Of a stretch of DNA of 64,000 bases, positions 58,796 to 64,000 are shown in pieces. Origin of the DNA: Phellopilus nigrolimitatus. Its lineage: Eukaryota > Basidiomycota > Agaricomycetes > Hymenochaetales > Hymenochaetaceae. The stretch covers positions 558,001-622,000 of the forward strand of contig JAJOHG010000011.1 of assembly GCA_021029095.1 (NCBI GenBank), written 5' to 3'. Position 1 is the stretch's first letter. The number at the start of each line of letters is the position of its first letter. The notes under the pieces were generated by a model. The model had not been told where the DNA came from. It saw nothing but the letters and a program-made list of their open reading frames with translations, and did no database searches. The position numbers were made by a program, and so were the translations under genes.

Positions 58796-59960
58796 TTGAG
58801 ACTATATGGGCAAGCCACGAGGTACAGATCGAGTCGCCCAACAACGGCAACTCCATCGGTTCGGCGGTCAATTGACTCCGAATAAAGTGATCACGTGCTT
58901 TCCGAACGATTAACCTTTCTCACGACTACATTGATATACACGCTCATCAGCGCGTCTCTTTCTCCCCTGGACAGGACTCCTTCCACCGGCGAAACAGAGT
59001 TGCCGACTTGCCGACCATGGGCCAGACGCTGACGCACCTCCGCATACTCTACAACCAAAGCAGGCCATCGACGGACCTCTCTGGCAAGGTCATTATAGTT
59101 ACTGGAGGGAACACCGGTGTGGGCAAGGAGACTATCCTTGCTTCCCGCGACCCTCTGCCATCACCACCCCACCGCGCGAGTCTCCGTTTCCCAAACGTTC
59201 GCATTTCGAGCTCTGACACGGCAAAAGAAAACTGTCAACCATGGGCCACAAGCTGGTGTCCATCGGGTGCCTCTACGACGAGGGCTAGCCGCATCTCGGA
59301 CTGAATGACGCTCTTTGAACTGGTCTTTTTCTTCCCGACCTTCTACCTCCAACTAGATGCGATCGAGCATGGCCTTGAGTTAACCCTTCGCCTGTTATTC
59401 GGTGCGTTCAGACTTCCTTTCTTCTAGTAATGGCATTCGATAAGATATGATTCCACGCAAACCAGCTCTCCATACTCAACGGCGTTTCTTTTATCGGACC
59501 CCTCATGCCATGTTTTCTCGTTCGTTCTCGTGGTGTTGCAAACATACTGGTGTACTGGTGTTCTCGTCTGCTAGCTCTACTATGCACATATTCTGCATGG
59601 AGGCGCCTTCGCTCGCAACTACTGAGTGCGAGGAGGACGAACGAGAGAAAGTGGATCTGACTGTGTTCTGCAAAAAAATCTGAAGACGGACGTGACTTTG
59701 CATCTCCTGATCACTGAATATGACACTTACTTTTTTCCCCTTTCTCCTTTTGCATCCGTCCCGACTCGACTTAGCCGCACCAATCCCAGTTTTGGTTGCT
59801 GCCTCTTATAATCTCTATGCCGCTCTTGATTGCCTTTTCAACTAAGTACGTTATGTATATATTTTGTCGCTTCAACGGCACCCGTCCCCTGACTCTCGAG
59901 CCCGGATCGTCTGGTTTTCATACGTACAGCTGTTACTTCTATGACCCATGCGTTTCCGCT
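58796..59960 (+). pseudogene. Mosaic of gene fragments (SUR7/PalI, SDR, MCT transporter)
   Basis: In order: 58809-58880, a SUR7/PalI exon piece (HEVQIESPNNGNSIGS); 59017-59142, the N-terminus of a short-chain dehydrogenase (MGQTLTHLRILYNQSRPSTD, then LSGKVIIVTGGNTGVGKETI with the TGxxxGxG nucleotide-binding motif) that breaks off; about 59305-59598, a copy of the MCT transporter around MTLFELVFFFPTFYLQ with its following intron still present; and from about 59599, the last codons and 3' flank of SUR7/PalI (GAGGCGCC.TCG...TACTGAGTGCGAG). No continuous protein can be made from it. Confidence 0.85.
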
Positions 59961-60147
59961 TTCTTGCGGAAATGAATTCAGCTCTCCGAGTTGAAAATTT
60001 GCGAGACCGTTACGAGCAGAGCTCTGCTGCCTGGTCTACCTGGGAAGGTTCTTTCCTGTCTGCACTGTGGCGCGCTGTATCTGGTACAGAATGTTTGTCA
60101 ATTGGTGCCTTGGGCTTCGTTCGTTCGTTACAATGCGGACTGTCGGC

Positions 60148-61512
60148 TCATACTGCAAGTACAAACTGTGACCCCAAGCGCGTCGCACTTCGGGTTTTAT
60201 TGCCGTGGGAGACATTAAGGATCCTATCGAGGGGCTGATTGACACCGAGGTGCATAAGACGGAGACGGTCGACTACGGCTGCCTGTGGAGATGTGTCGCT
60301 GGCAGCCGAGTGCGGTATGGAAAGGAGGTGCTGTTCAGAAAGAACGGAATGACTGGAATGTTCTTCTCTTTGTAAAACATTCAAAATGGAGACGATATGA
60401 TCGATTCCAGACCGTCTTCCAGGGATATCCCAGCACGTCTGACACAAGTCCCATAGCTTCTGGTAACGAACAGGCCGCGTCTCTATCGACGCGGGACGCA
60501 AAGGCTGGTTGCCGCCCAATATGTGAAACATTACGTGTGCGTCGATCTTCAGATGAAAGAAGGGTAACTCCTTCGTAAGCAATTCCTGTGAGCGTATAAG
60601 GAGGAGTTAAATATACCCAACAAGCTGCGCAGGAAATAGTACTTACGTAAACCGTCATGCCAAAAGCCCAAATGTCCGACTCCATCGAATGCGTATTCGG
60701 AGGCTCACAAATCTCAAGCAGCTCTTTGGACATCCACCTCAATGATCCCTTTGTTCCGTTGTTCTGTGAGCTAGTCGCGCCGAATGTTTGCGACGAAATA
60801 AGAATTCGAGATATTCCAAAATCACAGATTCGAGGTAGCCCATCGTCCGAGATTAACACGTTTTCCTGTTTTAATGTGTACAATCCATCAACGTGAAGAA
60901 AACGAGCTTTAACTCACGGCTTTCAAATCAGAGTGTATGACGCCTTTGCCGTGAAGGTACTTGAGACCCTCTGCTATCCCGATCACCTAATGGTTGAAGA
61001 TGAACCTGACTGCAGGTGAACCACTGACAAAGAACTGGAGCATACCAAAGGCAAGAGGTCGAGGTCTGGACGTCTTTCCAGATAACCCCTGGCTGTTCCA
61101 TTCTCCATCCATTCTGAGATAAGGGAAGGAAATTTGCCTTCTAGCAAGTATCCGCAGAACGGCAAGATATTGGTATGATTGAGACCTGACCACACGTAAA
61201 TCTCCCGTGCAAGGTACTGGGTTTATAGGTGCAGTGAGTCCGCGCGCTTGAGACAGAAACCGAAAAGCCCATACTTACCCTTGTGAAATTCGCTTCGCCG
61301 AGATGTATACGGATACGCTTGACTGCGACTTTACGCGGCGCGGAAGGGCCATCTTTGAGCCATCGACCTTCGAAAACGTCGCAGTATCCGCCGCACGCTA
61401 CCATCTCAGGATTTTTCTGCACGGCGTCCGTAAGATCCAGATACGCCCGCTTCCCGAGGACCTCGTCGAGGATTTCTCTGGGACTGCGACGAGGTGCTGT
61501 TTCTTCGTTCAT
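60148..61512 (-). CDS. Protein kinase, copy D (no TPR part)
   Basis: The best-preserved copy. Five exons on minus: MNEETAPRRSPREILDEVLG, AYLDLTDAVQKNPEM, VACGGYCDVFEGRW, KVAVKRIRIHLGEANFTR; YLAREIYVWSGLNHTNILPF; IGIAEGLKYLHGKGVIHSDL with KAENVLISDDGL (non-RD catalytic loop HSDLKAEN); PRICDFGISRILISS (DFG); SLRWMSKELLEICEPP; MESDIWAFGMTVY (conserved Trp present); ELLTKELPFFHLKIDAHVMF; and LWDLCQTCWDIPGRRSGIDH. All key kinase residues except the HRD arginine are present. The tail diverges after NQPLDRIL, and the gene ends FVLAV without the TPR region seen in B, C and the locus at 63.7 kb. It abuts the fragment mosaic in opposite orientation. Confidence 0.8.
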
Positions 61513-62037
61513 TGGTCTAGAAGTTGATTGCAGGTCAAAGACGAATACGATGTGTGATAGTAGACTGAGGTACGTTCGGGGGAGAGTGAGTCCAAGTGTC
61601 GTCGTGGTCGTTTAGGTTCGAGTCGTCTCGAGCAAGGCGGTGAACACGCTGGGTACACGTTGTATGATGTTGCTTGGAAGCTCTGCGATGTTAGATTACA
61701 AATTGTTATTCTTTGGCACCCAAACGCCCAGAGTCGGTTTGTCAACACATACTGCACCACAGGAGATCCAGGCTGCCGCTGAAGGAACAGATTGAGTGTG
61801 ACTTGACGGACCGATTTCCAATTCTTGCTAACATCTCTAGCAGTGAAGCACAGTATTGTAGGGTCCTGTGAACAGCAGGAGTAAACGTTCGTTTCGAACG
61901 TGAGGCTGCGCCACCGCGATGAAATTGTCCACTAGAAGCGTCATACTCCGAGTGGGCAATGCGGCGCCAATGCACTATCGCGACTCGCTCAACATGGTTC
62001 TTCGCGATTTACCGAGTCCGGTGGAGCAGACCCAACA
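61513..62037. other. Upstream region of kinase copy D
   Basis: Read on minus, it carries the same pre-kinase segment as the other copies (about 61700-61990), so it is probably the promoter and leader. Confidence 0.6.
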
Positions 62038-62271
62038 ATGGCAGGTCTGACAGAGAACACTAGGCGTAGGTTTAAGCGCCGAGCCTGGTTCTCCAAGTTG
62101 CGATTTCAAGGTGTCTCTACCACTGGCCCTTTACGCAGCTGGTTTTCAGACATTAAGTCGCGCAAGGATCAGCAGGTCCATAAGGGCAACAAGGATCCTA
62201 TCACCAATGTAAGAAGACCTTTCTTTTTGTTGCAGGGTGAGACCGGGTCCGCGCGAGAGACAACCTAATAC
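62038..62271 (+). CDS. Small hypothetical ORF
   Basis: MAGLTENTRRRFKRRAWFSK starts a 76-residue basic frame with no domain I recognise and no homologue in the window. It may be chance. Confidence 0.2.
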
Positions 62272-62435
62272 AAAGTAAGCTCAGTCGATCGCGCGGCGGT
62301 GCGAACGTCTAATCATTGTAAACTAACCTAATACAAAGTAAGCTAGTTTAATAGTCTAATGAGTAAAAGTATAATAGAAATGTATAATGGCGAAAGCTCA
62401 CCTCAGTCGATCGCGCGGCGGTGCGAACGTCTGAG
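62264..62435. repeat. Short dispersed direct repeats
   Basis: CCTAATACAAAGTAAGCT occurs twice (about 62265 and 62325), and CAGTCGATCGCGCGGCGGTG with GCGAACGTCT occurs twice (about 62282 and 62404). The nested spacing suggests local duplication or a deleted repeat element. Confidence 0.6.
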
Positions 62436-62812
62436 GTGGGCGAAAGAATAAACGATCCTTTTTATGCTACGGGTTTGCGTGCTTTCGGAAAAGCTATTTA
62501 CTCTACGAGATAAAGGGGAAACGATAAAGAGAGATAAATGATAAGTAAATAACTGTCCTATTGGTCAATGACAAACGGGGGTATGGGGGAACGATCGGGA
62601 GTGGTGCGCGGACGACGGTTCATCCGCGCGCAGACCAATCGTGGTGCAGCGAGCCTCGTGCTCGCAGAGCCGAGACGCTGCGCTCGCGGCAGCACGTCCG
62701 AGCACGCAACCGGTGCGCGCGGGACGGGGCTCCGCCGGCTTGCGCTCCAACACTTTTGTCTCGATGGAGCTCACTCATATTTTGCTTTGTAGGAATCACA
62801 AACAGCGCATAT
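62436..62812. other. Spacer
   Basis: No gene recognised; GC-rich from 62610 to 62750 with overlapping shadow frames. Confidence 0.4.
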
Positions 62813-63589
62813 TAGCCCGTCTCAATTCTGTGGAACTCGAGTTGTTAGTAAATCGGCAGAGCTCGGCGGACTTTTCGACCGTTGTGCTGGTTCAATCCAG
62901 ATGGTCCCGGCGATTTGGTGAGTGGCTAAAATTTCCTTTCAGAGACGCCGTGCCTGGCAAATTTTACCAACAGGACTAACACCTCAATCGGCGTTAGTCC
63001 TGTTGGTAACTTGTCGGACTTTCAAATCAAGCTGCTTCGGGATGCACATAATCTACCCTGCATCCCGTTTTGGACTCAAAACGATGGGACGTGTCCGTCA
63101 CCTACGAAACAAACGAAAAGAAAAGGCAGCGCGTCGCAAACGCCTCGCGACGGTCCTGCACCTGAATGCGGACAACAGCGCCGACGATGAACTGCTCGCC
63201 CTACTCACATCTGGGCTGCCGGTGAGTCTGGGTGATTATATGCATGTTGTTGAGGTGTATTTTGTGCTGAATTGGTGTCTACACCTGGGAAGTACAGAGG
63301 TGGGTGCTGAGATGGTGTACTAGGAGGGCTGTCCGCCTCCTGTGCGCTCATCCTGAGCAGCGAGACAAGATTCTGGGATTTTTTTCGTGGATTTTCGACA
63401 CCGACGGCAAAGATTACCAATACACATTTGAAACTCCGATCAAATATGTACATTGTGCTACTAACAAGCGTCTCAATTCTAAACTTGTTGTTACTGTTGC
63501 TACGTGAGTTCTGCGACATCTGCCGAGCTCGCCACACCATGCCGAACTATTTACTAACAACTCGAGTTCCACAGAATTGAGACGGGCTA
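62813..63589. mobile_element. TIR element (about 777 bp) with internal hairpin
   Basis: The left end TAGCCCGTCTCAATTCTGTG followed by GAACTCGAGTTGTTAGTAAA is mirrored at the right end (TTTACTAACAACTCGAGTTC, then ACAGAATTGAGACGGGCTA), giving about 45 bp of inverted repeat. Flanks allow a TA duplication, so it may be Tc1/mariner-like or another MITE. Inside are a perfect 17-bp-stem hairpin (62964-62980 with 62993-63009) and a short basic frame (MGRVRHLRNKRKEKAARRKR) of unknown meaning. Confidence 0.8.
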
Positions 63590-63599
63590 TTGTTCGTGA

Positions 63600-64000
63600 T
63601 TTAGAAGGAGCAAAAGGTGTGGTTATACGAAGACCTTTATTTAAGAAAGCTACAGATCTATCCGACTCATCTGGAAGTAAGACTCCGACTTGTCATCCGT
63701 TATTCTTCAGCACAGTTCTGACAAAACACATTTACAGCAATTGATATTCCTGTAAGCCTCAGCAATTCAAGCGAAGAAATGGCAGGAGGCGGTTTAGAGG
63801 AGTTCGTACAAAAGGAGCATAATGAAAGCACACTAGGCTCATCTCTAGATTCTAGCTCTGTCATGCGACTCCTGAATATGCCTGCCGAGCTGGCCACCCA
63901 GACTGTCCTTGACACAGTAGAGACAAGTGAGCAGCACCTGACCTTGGTGGCGAGTGGCACATTGATTACACACCCTCTTTGTGATATGCCAGGTACTTCA
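63600..64000 (+). CDS. Kinase linker / TPR gene, partial at window end (copy F)
   Basis: From about 63650 the sequence matches the end of the kinase linker (GATCTATCCGACTCATCTGG with donor GTAAGACT). Splicing to the CAG in CATTTACAG gives an open frame: TIDIPVSLSNSSEEMAGGGL, EEFVQKEHNESTLGSS, NMPAELATQTVLDTVETSEQ and LITHPLCDMPGTS, the start of the TPR region, cut off by the window edge. This is the uninterrupted version of the linker that is split by transposons in copy B and deleted in copy C. The kinase part upstream is missing, replaced by the TIR element and unrelated DNA. Confidence 0.6.

Noticed and set aside
62880..62905. tRNA-like T-loop GGTTCAATCC
   Set aside because: No matching acceptor stem, D arm or anticodon arm around it; it lies inside the TIR element.

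Overview
The window is nuclear DNA of a filamentous basidiomycete, most probably an Agaricomycete. Genes carry many introns of about 45-70 bp with GTRNGT donors and YAG acceptors. The gene content is fungal (Rpo41, Rtt106, SUR7/PalI, Atp14, a farnesylated CVVA-type mating pheromone precursor), and the U2 snRNA, hAT and LTR elements are eukaryotic. I see no bacterial operons, CRISPR array or rRNA.

Layout. 0-13 kb is accessory DNA: minisatellites, an SPT5-like KOW-domain gene, a long coiled-coil/low-complexity gene with apparent frame breaks, an array of short GC-rich palindromes, a 55-bp-stem foldback and a 70-bp tandem repeat. 13.5-46.7 kb is a mostly conserved gene block: SUR7/PalI (-), an AIM3/BBC1-type protein (+), Atp14 (-) divergent from the F1-ATPase inhibitor (+), mitochondrial RNA polymerase (-) divergent from a BTB protein (+), histone chaperone Rtt106 (-), U2 snRNA (+), phosphatidylserine decarboxylase (-), a family protein with LPGAGRT motifs (+), Dim1 (-), an HSL-type alpha/beta hydrolase (-), a pheromone precursor with a duplicated module (+), two tandem hemerythrin genes (the second with a nonsense codon) and an MCT-type MFS transporter (+). 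46.9-64 kb is a mosaic: four copies of a protein kinase / TPR gene family in different states, travelling with dead 3' pieces of the 13.6-kb SUR7/PalI gene, plus fragments of the 44-kb transporter, of a short-chain dehydrogenase and of histone H2A.Z.

How the parts relate. Three neighbouring genes (Atp14, ATPase inhibitor, Rpo41) serve mitochondrial ATP synthesis or mitochondrial transcription. The most striking structure is kinase-TPR copy B (48.2-52.8 kb): it has a 4-nt deletion and an internal inversion, and is split by two different hAT-like elements with perfect 8-bp target duplications, one of which contains a solo LTR with its own 5-bp duplication. The fragment mosaics keep introns, so they arose by DNA-level copying, not retroposition.

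All exon models were made by eye from splice consensus and reading frame. Nothing was aligned to a database.
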